Positions 15,061 to 24,178 of a stretch of 64,000 nt of DNA are shown piece by piece (position 1 is the stretch's first letter; each line of letters starts with the position of its first letter). The DNA comes from Paeniglutamicibacter sulfureus (GTDB taxonomy: Bacteria; Actinomycetota; Actinomycetes; Actinomycetales; Micrococcaceae). The notes under the pieces are model-generated. The model searched no databases. It was not told the DNA's origin and worked only from the letters and a program-made list of their open reading frames with translations. The translations under genes and the position numbers were made by a program. The stretch is taken from positions 1,238,149 through 1,302,148 of the forward strand of contig NZ_JAULBL010000002.1 in assembly GCF_030512175.1 (NCBI RefSeq), in the 5' to 3' direction.

Positions 15061-16248
15061 TCAGCGTCGCAGGATCAGGGCATCACCCTGGCCGCCGCCT
15101 CCACACAGGGATACCACCCCCGTGCCGGAACCGCGCCGCGCCAGTTCCATGGCCTGGTGCAGGACCAGTCGCGCGCCGGAAGCACCCACGGGATGCCCCA
15201 GCGCAATGGCCCCGCCTTCCAGGTTGATCTTGGCGGGATCCACGCCGAGGTCTTTCGCCGATTGCAGGACAACCGACGCGAAGGCCTCATTGATTTCAAT
15301 CAGGTCCAGCTCCGCGACTCCCATTCCCTCCTTGGCCAGGGCGGCGAGAATCGATGTGCTGGGCTGGGAATGCAATTGTCCGTCCGGGCCGGCCGTCTGT
15401 CCGTGGGCGCCGATCTCGCAGTGCCATGTCAGGCCTGCCCGACGGGCGGCGCCCTTGGAGGCAACCACCACGGCTGCGGCACCGTCCGAAAGCGGCGAGG
15501 AAGAACCCGCCGTAATGGTGGCGGCGGGGTCGGTGGAGAAAGCCGGACGCAGTGCGGCAAGCTGTTCTTCCGTGGTGTCAGCGCGAACGCCCTCGTCGGT
15601 GGAAACGATGATCTCGCCCCCGCGCCGCTGCGGGATGGCCACTGGCGCGATCTCGGCATCGAGGTGCGCGCGCGCAGCCGCAGCGCGCTGGTGCGACCTG
15701 GCGGCAAAGGCGTCTTGGGCGGCGCGCGAAATCCCCAGCTTGGCAGTGCCGCTCTCGGTGGCCGAGCCCATCAGCTCGCCGCTGAACGGATCGGCCAACG
15801 CGTCGTGGTTCAGGGAATCCTCCAACGGCCGGTCGCCGATGGCCAACGGTGTGCGCATGCCGCGGACCAGGTGCGGGGCATTGGACATCGACTCCTGTCC
15901 GGCGGCGACGATGAAATCGGCCTCGCCGGCGCGGATCATGCGGGCTGCGTCGATGACGGCGGTGAGCCCCGACAGGCAGAGCTTGTTGATCGTCACCGTG
16001 GGGACCTCCCAGCCGATGCCGGCCTTCAGCGCGGCCTGGCGGGCCGGGCCCTGGCCGGTGCCCGCCAGGATGACCTGGCCCATGATGACGTGGTTGACCT
16101 GGGCGGCCTGCACCCCGCTGCGCTCCAGTGCCGAGGAAATTGCGTGGGCGCCTAGCTCGGTGGCTGACAACGCGGAGACGGCCCCGCGGAACTTTCCAAA
16201 GGGCGTACGTGCACCCCCGACAATCACGGGAGTCAGGTCGTCATTCAT
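15061..16248 (-). CDS. Acetyl-CoA C-acetyltransferase (thiolase)
   Basis: 395 residues, a complete degradative/biosynthetic thiolase. The nucleophile Cys is in TINKLCLSGLTAVIDA, the catalytic His in GHPVGASGAR and the second Cys near the end in SLCGGGGQGDA. It condenses two acetyl-CoA to acetoacetyl-CoA or cleaves beta-ketoacyl-CoA in the cytoplasm. ATG 16248 has AAAGGAA upstream and gives the family start (DDLTPVIVGGARTPFGKFRG). It is divergent from the alpha/beta hydrolase gene with only 52 bp between the starts, so their promoters must be close or overlapping. Confidence 0.95.
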   Translation of the reverse strand: MNDDLTPVIVGGARTPFGKFRGAVSALSATELGAHAISSALERSGVQAAQVNHVIMGQVILAGTGQGPARQAALKAGIGWEVPTVTINKLCLSGLTAVIDAARMIRAGEADFIVAAGQESMSNAPHLVRGMRTPLAIGDRPLEDSLNHDALADPFSGELMGSATESGTAKLGISRAAQDAFAARSHQRAAAARAHLDAEIAPVAIPQRRGGEIIVSTDEGVRADTTEEQLAALRPAFSTDPAATITAGSSSPLSDGAAAVVVASKGAARRAGLTWHCEIGAHGQTAGPDGQLHSQPSTSILAALAKEGMGVAELDLIEINEAFASVVLQSAKDLGVDPAKINLEGGAIALGHPVGASGARLVLHQAMELARRGSGTGVVSLCGGGGQGDALILRR

Positions 16249-16300
16249 GGTGTTTCCTTTGCTTGGGAAAAGACCGGTCCGGTGCCATAAGCTCAGTATC

Positions 16301-17092
16301 ATGCCCCATGCAGTGAACCCGGTTGATGCCCAGACTATCTACTTTGACGCCAGCGACACAGGGGCCCCACCGGTCCTGCTGCTGCACGGCTCCGCACTTT
16401 CCCGCTCCATCTGGCGCGGCCTGGGATACGTGAAGGCGCTGGAACCCGAGTTCGACACCATCCGCATGGACCTGCGCGGCCACGGACGATCGGGAAAACC
16501 CCACGACCCGGCCGCCTACGCCATGGACCTGGTGCTGGAGGACGTCAAGGCGGTGCTGGCTGCGACCGGACACGAGTCAATCCACCTCGTGGGATATTCA
16601 TTCGGATCGCGCGTTGGCCTGTCGCTGGCCATCAAGCATCCATCCATGGTCCGCTCCCTGACCATGCTCGGCGGCACCCACGCCATTGAGGCACAGCACA
16701 TCAGCACGCTCTTCTTCGACGGCTACCTCGAGGCACTGAAAACAGGTGACATGGACGCCTTCATTGACGGCATGGAAGCCGGCGGCGGGAAACTGGACCC
16801 CGCGACCCGTTATGCCTTTGCCTCGAATGACGCACTGGCACTGGCCGCGTACTTCGAGGCCACCGAGTCCGGCAGCGCGGTCAGCGAAACCCTGCTCCAC
16901 CAACTGGCGACGCCGACCCTGCTGATGACCGGTACCCGGGATGTGCCACGCATTGATCATTCCCGGGTCATGGCCTCGGTCATGCCCCATGCCCGGCTGG
17001 TGGCGCTGGAGGGACGCAGCCACGGCGGAACACTCTATCCGCCACAGCCGATCCTGGAGCAGTTGCTGCCGTTCCTGCGCTCACATTCCTGA
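16301..17092 (+). CDS. Alpha/beta hydrolase
   Basis: 263 residues with the full hydrolase triad: the oxyanion LLLHGSALSRSIW, nucleophile Ser in LVGYSFGSRVG, acid Asp in TLLMTGTRDVPRIDH and His in LEGRSHGGTLYPP. The substrate is not predictable; the fold covers esterases, lactonases and C-C hydrolases. Start at ATG 16301 has no clear ribosome site. The frame is open far upstream, but that sequence is antisense to the thiolase gene. Confidence 0.85.
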   Translation: MPHAVNPVDAQTIYFDASDTGAPPVLLLHGSALSRSIWRGLGYVKALEPEFDTIRMDLRGHGRSGKPHDPAAYAMDLVLEDVKAVLAATGHESIHLVGYSFGSRVGLSLAIKHPSMVRSLTMLGGTHAIEAQHISTLFFDGYLEALKTGDMDAFIDGMEAGGGKLDPATRYAFASNDALALAAYFEATESGSAVSETLLHQLATPTLLMTGTRDVPRIDHSRVMASVMPHARLVALEGRSHGGTLYPPQPILEQLLPFLRSHS

Positions 17093-17153
17093 AGGGTGTG
17101 ATTCCCCGGGCTGACAACCCGGAACCTGCCGCTCCCGGTGGCCGGATGCCCGA

Positions 17154-17681
17154 TCACGGTAGATAAGGGGTGGCCGGCGGGTCAGGCACGATCGATGGCG
17201 GAACCACCAACACCGGAAGCTGCCGACGCGACAGAACCCGGGCAAGCGTTGAGGCACTGAACCTCGAACCGGAGAACGCGCGGCGCTTTCCACGGGGCGA
17301 GCCGACCACCAGATATGACGAACCCAGCTCCACGGCGAAGTCGCCAAGTGCGCCGGCCGCCTCGCCCACCAGGATGCGCAGGGTCCAAGGCATGGGGTAG
17401 GAGGCCAGGGTCTCGCCGAGCCGTTGTTGCAGGTCCTCGATCACTTCCGCCCCGAGTTCCTCTCGCTCATCCCGGTGCAGGGCATCAAAGTCGATGCTCG
17501 CCTTGACGTTCCATTCGGTCATGTCCAGGCCGGTGAGTGCATAGGCACACACCAGATCCTGACGGAGGACCGAAGCGAGGCGGGCCGCGGTTTCCAAGAC
17601 CTCGGGATGCTGCCCCGGGAACACGCCCACGAGCACCGGCGAGTCAGAACGAAGGGGACGGGACCCCTCTGGATCGCGCAT
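17154..17681 (-). CDS. Universal stress protein (UspA family)
   Basis: 175 residues with the UspA fold. The N-terminal strand SPVLVGVFPGQHPEVLETAA is followed by a C-terminal nucleotide-binding segment with YLVVGSPRGKRRAFSGSRFS, close to the G-x2-G-x9-G-S/T ATP-binding motif, and LPVLVVPP at the last strand. It is a single-domain protein, probably cytoplasmic and stress-induced. ATG 17681 has AGGAG six nt upstream. It is convergent with the hydrolase gene. Confidence 0.85.
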   Translation of the reverse strand: MRDPEGSRPLRSDSPVLVGVFPGQHPEVLETAARLASVLRQDLVCAYALTGLDMTEWNVKASIDFDALHRDEREELGAEVIEDLQQRLGETLASYPMPWTLRILVGEAAGALGDFAVELGSSYLVVGSPRGKRRAFSGSRFSASTLARVLSRRQLPVLVVPPSIVPDPPATPYLP

Positions 17682-17839
17682 GGTGCACTCCTGTGGGTCC
17701 TAGCTGGGATCGGGTCGGGTGCCTGTCTTGCTTCAAGTATGCCCGGGGCGCTTCACCTTTCGATAGGGGGCTGGTGCCGCCACCGGCATCTGGCCCCGGC
17801 CCCTTGACCGAAAATGACACAGGGACAAGACTCGGGAAT

Positions 17840-18622
17840 ATGGAGGAACAGGCGGCGGCTATCTCGATCACCGGATTGAAAGTCATGCGCGGGAAGAACC
17901 TCGTCTTGCCCGGCCTTGACCTGCTGGTCCCGCGCGGCGAGGTGGTCGGGCTGCTAGGTCCCAGCGGCTGCGGGAAGTCCACCTTAATGCGCTCGATCGT
18001 GGGCACCCAGATCATTTCCGGCGGAGTGGTGAGGGTGCTCGGGGACACCGCCGGGTCCGAAAAGCTGCGCCATCGCGTCGGCTACATGACGCAGGAATCC
18101 AGCATCTACGACGACCTGCCGGTGGGCGCGAACCTGTCCTACTTCGCCAAGATCGTCGGTGCCCCGCCCGCCCAGGTTGCCGAAGTCATCGAGCGCACCG
18201 ACCTGGGATCGGTGGTCAAGTCCATGGCGGCCGACCTCTCCGGCGGACAACGCAGCCGCCTCTCCCTGGCCATCGCCCTTTTGGGAACGCCCGAATTGCT
18301 GGTCCTGGACGAGCCCACCGTCGGGCTGGACCCGGTGCTTCGCGTGGCATTGTGGGAACTGTTTGCAGAACTTGCGGCCGAGGGTGTCACGCTGTTGGTC
18401 TCCAGCCACGTGATGGACGAAGCCACCCGGTGTGACCGCCTGATCCTGATGCGCGAGGGCGGGATCATCGCCCAGGAAACGCCCGCTGGCCTGCTGGCGC
18501 GCACCGGAACCACCAACGCCGAGGACGCCTTCCTGGCGCTGATCCGCGACACACGGGAATCAGGGGCACCAGGCTCCGAACCCCATGCTCCCAAGCACCG
18601 CGCCACGGGAGGGACCCCATGA
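17840..18622 (+). CDS. ABC-2 type exporter ATP-binding protein
   Basis: 260 residues with Walker A GPSGCGKST, signature LSGGQRSR, Walker B LLVLDEPT and H-loop SSHVMDEA. It resembles the ATPases of daunorubicin/nodulation-type (DrrA/NodI) exporters, which pair with a separate ABC-2 permease. The stop overlaps the permease start by four bases (ATGA at 18619-18622), so translation is coupled. ATG 17840 is chosen because the family start (ISITGLKVMRGKNLVLPG) follows directly. The substrate is unknown. Confidence 0.92.
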   Translation: MEEQAAAISITGLKVMRGKNLVLPGLDLLVPRGEVVGLLGPSGCGKSTLMRSIVGTQIISGGVVRVLGDTAGSEKLRHRVGYMTQESSIYDDLPVGANLSYFAKIVGAPPAQVAEVIERTDLGSVVKSMAADLSGGQRSRLSLAIALLGTPELLVLDEPTVGLDPVLRVALWELFAELAAEGVTLLVSSHVMDEATRCDRLILMREGGIIAQETPAGLLARTGTTNAEDAFLALIRDTRESGAPGSEPHAPKHRATGGTP

Positions 18623-19353
18623 GCATCCCGCGCATCCTGGCCACCACCGCTCGCGTGCTGAACCAGGTGCGCCACGACCACCGCACCCTGGCACTTTTGC
18701 TGTTGGTCCCCGCACTGTTGGTCGGCCTGGTCGCCTGGATCTTCACCGACACCCCGGTCTTCGGGAGGATCGGCCCGGCGATGATCGCGCTCTTCCCCTT
18801 CATCGTGATGTTCCTGGTCACCTCCATCGCCACGCTCCGGGAGCGGCGCAGTGGCACCCTGGAACGCCTGCTGTCCCTGCCGCTGGGCAAGGCCGACTTC
18901 ATCCTGGGCTACGCGCTGGCCTTCGGGCTGCTGGCTATCGTGCAGACGGGGATCGCCGTGGGCTTTGCCGTGTGGGTCTGCGGTCTGGAGGTTGCCGGCA
19001 GCCTGGGGCTGCTCTTCGCCGTGGCCATCGCCGACGCGTTGCTGGGGACCTCGCTGGGGCTTCTTGCCAGCGCCTTTGCCCGCAGCGAATTCCAGGTCGT
19101 GCAGTTCATGCCGGCCTTCGTCTTCCCGCAGGTCCTGCTGGGCGGGATATTCCTGCCGCGTGGCGAACTGCCCGAGGTCCTGGAGGGCATCGGGGACTGG
19201 CTGCCGCTGAGCCACGCCATCGATGCGCTGAACGCGGTGGCCAGGGACGACCAGGACGCCGGCTACATCTGGCTGCGGATCGGGTTCGTTGCCGCGTGGA
19301 TCCTGGCCGCCATCGTGGTGGGGTCGATGACGCTGCGCCGCCGCACCGCCTGA
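18619..19353 (+). CDS. ABC-2 type exporter permease
   Basis: 244 residues and six predicted membrane helices (for example TLALLLLVPALLVGLVAWIF, IALFPFIVMFLVTSIATL, FGLLAIVQTGIAVGFAVWV). The conserved ABC-2 coupling segment RERRSGTLERLLSLPLGKAD follows helix 2. It starts inside the ATPase stop codon and completes a two-gene exporter. HrpB follows 31 nt later and may be cotranscribed. Confidence 0.92.
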   Translation: MSIPRILATTARVLNQVRHDHRTLALLLLVPALLVGLVAWIFTDTPVFGRIGPAMIALFPFIVMFLVTSIATLRERRSGTLERLLSLPLGKADFILGYALAFGLLAIVQTGIAVGFAVWVCGLEVAGSLGLLFAVAIADALLGTSLGLLASAFARSEFQVVQFMPAFVFPQVLLGGIFLPRGELPEVLEGIGDWLPLSHAIDALNAVARDDQDAGYIWLRIGFVAAWILAAIVVGSMTLRRRTA

Positions 19354-19384
19354 GAGCGGCAAGGGGGGACGGCAACACTGGATA

Positions 19385-22045
19385 ATGAGGCGGGTGAGTA
19401 CGCAGCGGAACGGCCGGGACAAGCCCCGGCAGGACAATGACTTCGACCTGGCTGCCATCGGGCGGGGGCTGGTCTTTGCCCAATCCCTGCCGGAGCTTGC
19501 CAGTACAATCGAGGCCGGCGGGGCATCCGGAACCGCCGTCATCCAGGCCCCGCCCGGCACCGGCAAGACCACGCTTGTCCCGCCCCTGGTGGCCAACCTG
19601 GTTCGGGCCCGCAACGGGGGAGAAGCACGCATCCTGGTCACCCAGCCGCGCCGGGTCGCTGCCCGCTCCGCGGCCCGGCGCTTGGCATCCCTCGACGGCA
19701 GCTCACTGGGCGGCCGCGTGGGATTCACCGTGCGCGGGGAAAACCACGCCGGCCCGGACACCCTGATCGAGTTCGTGACCCCGGGAATCCTGCTGCGCCG
19801 GCTGCTGGCCGACCCGGGGCTGGAATCCATTGACGCGGTCGTCATCGACGAGGTGCACGAGCGCGGGCTGGAAACCGACTTGCTGCTGGGCATGTTGCGC
19901 GAGGTCCACGAACTGCGCGGGGACCTGGTGCTCGTGGCCATGTCCGCGACCCTCGATGCCCCGCGCTTTGCCCAATTGCTGGGTGATGCCTCGGGTGCGG
20001 GCAGTGCCCCGGTCATCGACTGCCCTGCGGCGCTGCACGAGCTGGAAACCCGGTGGGTGCCGGCCGCCGCTCCCCGGCTGACCGACCGCGGGGTCTCGCG
20101 CACCTTCCTCACCCACGTGGCAACAACCGCCGCTGCCGCCCATGCCGAGGCGCTGACGCGGGACAAGTCCCTCGACGCGCTGGTGTTTGTTCCCGGTGCC
20201 TGGGAAGTGGCCGATGTCGCCGCGCAGCTCCGCACCCGCGCGCCGGGCACCGAGGTGCTGGAGTTGCATGGGCAGGTCGTTCCCGCCCTGCAGGACCGTG
20301 CCGTCTCGGGGCGCGAACCCGGGGGAGGGCCCCGCATCATCGTCTCCACCTCGCTGGCCGAGTCCTCGCTCACGGTTCCCGGGGTCCGGCTGGTCATCGA
20401 CTCGGGCCTGGCCCGGGAGCCGCGCCGGGATGCGGCCCGGGGGATGAGCGGACTTGTCACGGTCTCCGCCTCGCGGGCCGCCGGCATCCAGCGGGCCGGC
20501 CGCGCCGCACGCCAGGGGCCGGGCACCGTGGTGCGCTGCTTTGCCGAAAAGAGCTTTGCGGCGGCCCCTGCACATCCGCGGGCCGAGATCACCGTTGCCG
20601 ACCTCACCTCCGCGGCCCTGGTGCTGGCCTGCTGGGGCGCGCCGGGCGGTGCCGGGATGCACCTGCCCGAGCCCCCGCCTGCATCAAGCCTTGAGGCCGC
20701 AACCACGGTGCTGTCCCAGCTCGGCGCGATCGACGAGGCCGGGCACGCCACCGCACTGGGCCGCCGCCTGGCCCTGATTCCGGCCGACCCCCGGCTGGGC
20801 CGTGCCTTGCTCGACGGCGCCCCGCGGCTCGGGGCCGGAAACGTCGCACACATCGTTGCCTTGCTGGCCGGGGACTACCGCGCCCAGGCCGCCGACCTCG
20901 GCGCGCTGCTGGCGGCCCTGCGCAACGGCAGACACCCGCAGTCCGCCACCTGGAAGCGCGAATGCTCGCGCCTGGAACGGATCGCCGGCCGGGAAGCCCA
21001 GGCGCAGCGGCCGCCAGGCACAGCGACGATGCCTTCCTCCGGCACCGAGCTTGGCCTGGTAACAGCCCTTGCCTATCCGGGACAGGTTGCCCGTCGCGTG
21101 GACAACGCCACCGGCACCACCTACCTGCTGGCCTCCGGCACCCGCGCGGGCCTGCCCGCCGGAAGCCCTTTGTCACACCACCAGTGGCTGGCGGTCGCCG
21201 AGGTGGCACGGGCCGCCGGCCGCGACGCGGCAGGCACCGGCGCGTTGATCCGCGCCGCAGCGCCACTCGACGAGGGCACCGCACTGCTCGCTGCGGCCCA
21301 CCTGGAAACCGAGACCGTCAACACGGTCTTTGCCAGCGGCAAGCTCTCCGCCCGCAAGGAGCACCGACTCGGGGCCATCGTCCTTTCCAGCACCCCCATG
21401 ACCCCCACTCGTGCCCAGGGCCGCGCCGCGGTGCTGGACGCCTTGCGCGAGCGCGGGCTCGGCATGCTGAAATTCTCCCCCGCGGCGCAACTGCTGCGCA
21501 GTCGGCTGGGAATGTTGCACCGTGAACTCGGGGACCCCTGGCCGGCCATGGACGAGGACTCCCTGCTGGCGGCCGCCGAGAACTGGCTGGCCCCGGAACT
21601 CGAGGCGCTCGCCGGAGGGAAGTCCCCGGGTTCCCTGGACCTGGTGGATCCGCTGCGTCGCCTGCTGCCTTGGCCCGAGGCCACCGCCATGGATGAGTTG
21701 GTCCCCGAACGCCTCACGGTGCCCAGCGGATCCAGGATCCGCATTGACTACCCGGGAATCGACGAGCCGGAAGCCCCTCCGGTGGTGGCGGTGAAGTTGC
21801 AGGAATGCTTCGGACTTGCCACCTCCCCGGCGCTGGTGCGCGGCCGGGTCCTGGTGCTCTTCCACCTGCTCTCCCCGGCTGGTCGACCGCTGGCGGTCAC
21901 CGACGACCTGGCATCGTTCTGGTCAGGCCCCTACGCCCAGGTGCGCGCGGAAAACCGGGGCCGCTACCCCAAACACCCGTGGCCCGAGGACCCCTGGACC
22001 GCACCTGCCACCAAGCACGTCAAAAAGCGGATGGCCGGCGCTTAG
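19385..22045 (+). CDS. hrpB: ATP-dependent helicase HrpB (DEAH superfamily 2)
   Basis: 886 residues. Motif I is APPGTGKTTLVPP, motif Ia TQPRRVAARSAARRLA, motif II DEVHERGLETDLLLG (DEVH), motif III SATLDAPRF and motif VI QRAGRAARQGPG. A helicase-associated region and the HrpB-type C-terminal domain follow (LEALAGGKSPGSLDLVDPLR to the FWSGPYAQVRAENRGRYPKH end, the most conserved HrpB block). The cellular role in bacteria is poorly defined; RNA remodelling is presumed. ATG 19385 and GTG 19394 are both possible starts. Confidence 0.93.
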   Translation: MRRVSTQRNGRDKPRQDNDFDLAAIGRGLVFAQSLPELASTIEAGGASGTAVIQAPPGTGKTTLVPPLVANLVRARNGGEARILVTQPRRVAARSAARRLASLDGSSLGGRVGFTVRGENHAGPDTLIEFVTPGILLRRLLADPGLESIDAVVIDEVHERGLETDLLLGMLREVHELRGDLVLVAMSATLDAPRFAQLLGDASGAGSAPVIDCPAALHELETRWVPAAAPRLTDRGVSRTFLTHVATTAAAAHAEALTRDKSLDALVFVPGAWEVADVAAQLRTRAPGTEVLELHGQVVPALQDRAVSGREPGGGPRIIVSTSLAESSLTVPGVRLVIDSGLAREPRRDAARGMSGLVTVSASRAAGIQRAGRAARQGPGTVVRCFAEKSFAAAPAHPRAEITVADLTSAALVLACWGAPGGAGMHLPEPPPASSLEAATTVLSQLGAIDEAGHATALGRRLALIPADPRLGRALLDGAPRLGAGNVAHIVALLAGDYRAQAADLGALLAALRNGRHPQSATWKRECSRLERIAGREAQAQRPPGTATMPSSGTELGLVTALAYPGQVARRVDNATGTTYLLASGTRAGLPAGSPLSHHQWLAVAEVARAAGRDAAGTGALIRAAAPLDEGTALLAAAHLETETVNTVFASGKLSARKEHRLGAIVLSSTPMTPTRAQGRAAVLDALRERGLGMLKFSPAAQLLRSRLGMLHRELGDPWPAMDEDSLLAAAENWLAPELEALAGGKSPGSLDLVDPLRRLLPWPEATAMDELVPERLTVPSGSRIRIDYPGIDEPEAPPVVAVKLQECFGLATSPALVRGRVLVLFHLLSPAGRPLAVTDDLASFWSGPYAQVRAENRGRYPKHPWPEDPWTAPATKHVKKRMAGA

Positions 22046-22135
22046 GACAAGCGGTTCCGGCGTGGGGGCCGCCGGCGATAGGTTGCCCGTCGGGACGTTC
22101 CCGAAAAACCGCGATCGGCGCGGATGCCTGCGGTG

Positions 22136-22966
22136 TCACGCGATCCCCAGTAGTTTCCCGGACTGGTTCCACAGCGTCTCGGAAAGCGCATCGTCCTTGG
22201 CCTGGGGATTGGTCCGGGCCACCTTGCGACGGGAGAAGTATTCGCCCGAAGGCCACGTCCCGCCGCTGCCCTCGTCGGCCAGCCAGATGAGCGTGTCGGC
22301 ACCCTTCCTGGGCGTTGCGAGTAACTTGGAGATCAGCCTGTTGCCGTAGATGCCCTCCATGGACGTGCCGGGGGAACGGGAGAATCCGGTGCTGACAATC
22401 CCGGGGTGGAACGACGCGGAGGCCAGGCCCTTGGAACCGAAACGGCGATGCAGTTCGCGGGTGAACATGATCTGTTCGAGTTTGGCGTTCCCGTAGGCTC
22501 TCTTGGGATCGTAGTATCGCTCGGCGTTCAGGTCGGAGAGGTCAACCCTGCCGTACAACCTATTCGCCACGCTGGAGGTGTTGATGACTGCTGCCCGCGA
22601 GGCAATGAGCCGGTCAAGAAGCAGCCGGGTCAGTAGAAATGGGGCAAGGTAGTTGACCTGGAAGGTCATTTCGAACCCGTCGCCGGTCGACTGGCGGGCC
22701 GGGGTAAAGATGCCGCCGGCGTTGTTCGCCAGTACGTCAATCCGCGGGTACTTCTGAAGCAGTTGCACCGCGAGACCCCGGACTTCATCGAGATCGGAGA
22801 AGTCGACGAGGAAGTGATCGGCCTGGATTTCCCGGGCAATGGCTGCGGTCCTTTCCCGGTTCCGGCCCACCACGACCATTTCGTGTCCCAGGCGGCTGAG
22901 CGCGCGTGCGGCTTCGGCACCGATCCCGTCGCTTGCGCCGGTGATGACGATCGTTTGACGACGCAT
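22136..22966 (-). CDS. SDR-family oxidoreductase (retinol dehydrogenase-like)
   Basis: 276 residues. The cofactor motif is TGASDGIGAEAARAL with VVVGRNRERT after strand 2 (the Arg suggests NADPH). NNAGG and the catalytic Ser/Tyr/Lys (INTSSVANRLYG and YGNAKLEQIMF) are present. The C-terminal part with an extended substrate loop resembles retinol dehydrogenase/WW-domain oxidoreductase-like SDRs, whose bacterial substrates are mostly unknown. ATG 22966 is preceded by AAAGG; the open frame to 23053 adds residues unlike SDRs. Confidence 0.88.
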   Translation of the reverse strand: MRRQTIVITGASDGIGAEAARALSRLGHEMVVVGRNRERTAAIAREIQADHFLVDFSDLDEVRGLAVQLLQKYPRIDVLANNAGGIFTPARQSTGDGFEMTFQVNYLAPFLLTRLLLDRLIASRAAVINTSSVANRLYGRVDLSDLNAERYYDPKRAYGNAKLEQIMFTRELHRRFGSKGLASASFHPGIVSTGFSRSPGTSMEGIYGNRLISKLLATPRKGADTLIWLADEGSGGTWPSGEYFSRRKVARTNPQAKDDALSETLWNQSGKLLGIA

Positions 22967-23235
22967 GCGGATGCCTTTCGAAACAGCTGGCGGGACAACT
23001 CCTCCGTGAAGCCTACGCGGGCCGGGTCGGCGCAGATCGACCTCAACACGCAATACATGTGATGCGCAACGTGGGGCGGGCGGCTACGAGGCTCCCGGTG
23101 GAGGCGCAATGGTTTCCCCGGCGTGGCCGCACATGGGCCGGCCATGGCTTCGCCACAGCAGCGCCATGGGGTGGAGGCCTACCGTAGGAATCCAAGGCAC
23201 CAACCAGGAATCACGAGCGAGCGAGGAACGACGCC

Positions 23236-24150
23236 ATGGAACAGCACCAGCAGCACCAGAGGCCGGGCGCCGGCCACCCGGCCTACAAGGGCCGGAGTCT
23301 TCCGCGGCCCCACCAGGATCTCGAGGACCAGGGACTCGGGTTCGATGTGCAGACGCTCATCGGGCGCCGCGGTGCGCTCAAGGCCTTCGGCGTTGGCGCC
23401 CTGGCACTGGGCCTGGCCGCGTGCACCGCCACCACCAACGACGCATCCACCGGCACCTCTGCGGGAGAGATCCCCGACGAGACGGCCGGGCCCTACCCGG
23501 GGGACGGATCAAACGGGCCGGACGTGCTGGAACAAAGTGGCATCGTGCGCCGCGACATCCGCTCGAGTTTCGGGGACGCCAACGGAACCGCGGAAGGCGT
23601 TGCCCTGGACCTGGAACTGAACATCAAGGACCTGGCCAACGGCGGCGCGGCATTTGCCGGCGTTGCCGTCTACGTCTGGCAATGCGACAGGGACGGGAAC
23701 TACTCGATGTACACCCCGGCAGCCGAGCAGGAAAACTACCTGCGCGGGGTGCAGGTAGCCGATGCGGAGGGCACAGTGCGCTTCACCAGCATCTTCCCTG
23801 CCTGCTACCCCGGACGCTGGCCCCACATCCACTTCGAGGTCTACCCGGATGCCGCATCGATCACCGACTCCGCCCAGGCGATCGCCATCTCCCAGGTGGC
23901 GTTGCCCCAGGACGTTTCGGACGCCGTGTACGCGACTGACGGCTACGCGAATTCGGTGCGGACCTTGGCACGGTTGTCGCTGGAAAGCGACAACGTCTTC
24001 GGTGACGACGGCGGAGCCAGCCAATTGGCGACTGTCACGGGGGAGACCGTCGCCGGCTACAAGGCAGTGCTGGACGTGGGCGTTGATACCAGCACCGCAC
24101 CCGCCGCCGGGGCGATGCCTCGCGGCACCCCGCACGGAGGCAACGGCTAG
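23236..24150 (+). CDS. Exported intradiol ring-cleavage dioxygenase-like lipoprotein
   Basis: 304 residues. Residues about 43-62 (RRGALKAFGVGALALGLAAC) form a twin-Arg signal ending in a lipobox with Cys62, so the protein is probably exported folded and lipid-anchored. The C-terminal domain is the protocatechuate 3,4-dioxygenase beta-sandwich. EIPDETAGPYPGDG is the typical opening, Tyr ligands lie in YVWQCDRDGNYSMY and the CYPGRWPHIHFEVY motif carries Tyr, His and His. Cytoplasmic relatives open catechols. Extracytoplasmic versions are common in actinobacteria and fungi but seldom have a proven substrate. ATG 23236 has GAGGAA upstream. The 42 polar residues before the twin-Arg are unusually long. 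Confidence 0.88.
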   Translation: MEQHQQHQRPGAGHPAYKGRSLPRPHQDLEDQGLGFDVQTLIGRRGALKAFGVGALALGLAACTATTNDASTGTSAGEIPDETAGPYPGDGSNGPDVLEQSGIVRRDIRSSFGDANGTAEGVALDLELNIKDLANGGAAFAGVAVYVWQCDRDGNYSMYTPAAEQENYLRGVQVADAEGTVRFTSIFPACYPGRWPHIHFEVYPDAASITDSAQAIAISQVALPQDVSDAVYATDGYANSVRTLARLSLESDNVFGDDGGASQLATVTGETVAGYKAVLDVGVDTSTAPAAGAMPRGTPHGGNG

Positions 24151-24178
24151 GAAACAGGGGAGAGACCTGCGCCGCGGC

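Noticed and set aside
15122-16300. Plus-strand open frame joined to the alpha/beta hydrolase
   Set aside because: It is the mirror frame of the thiolase gene; hydrolase similarity starts at 16301.
18139-20853. A very long minus-strand open frame opposite the ABC exporter and hrpB
   Set aside because: Ser/Arg/Ala-rich sequence with no family motifs, produced by third-position GC bias opposite real genes on the plus strand.
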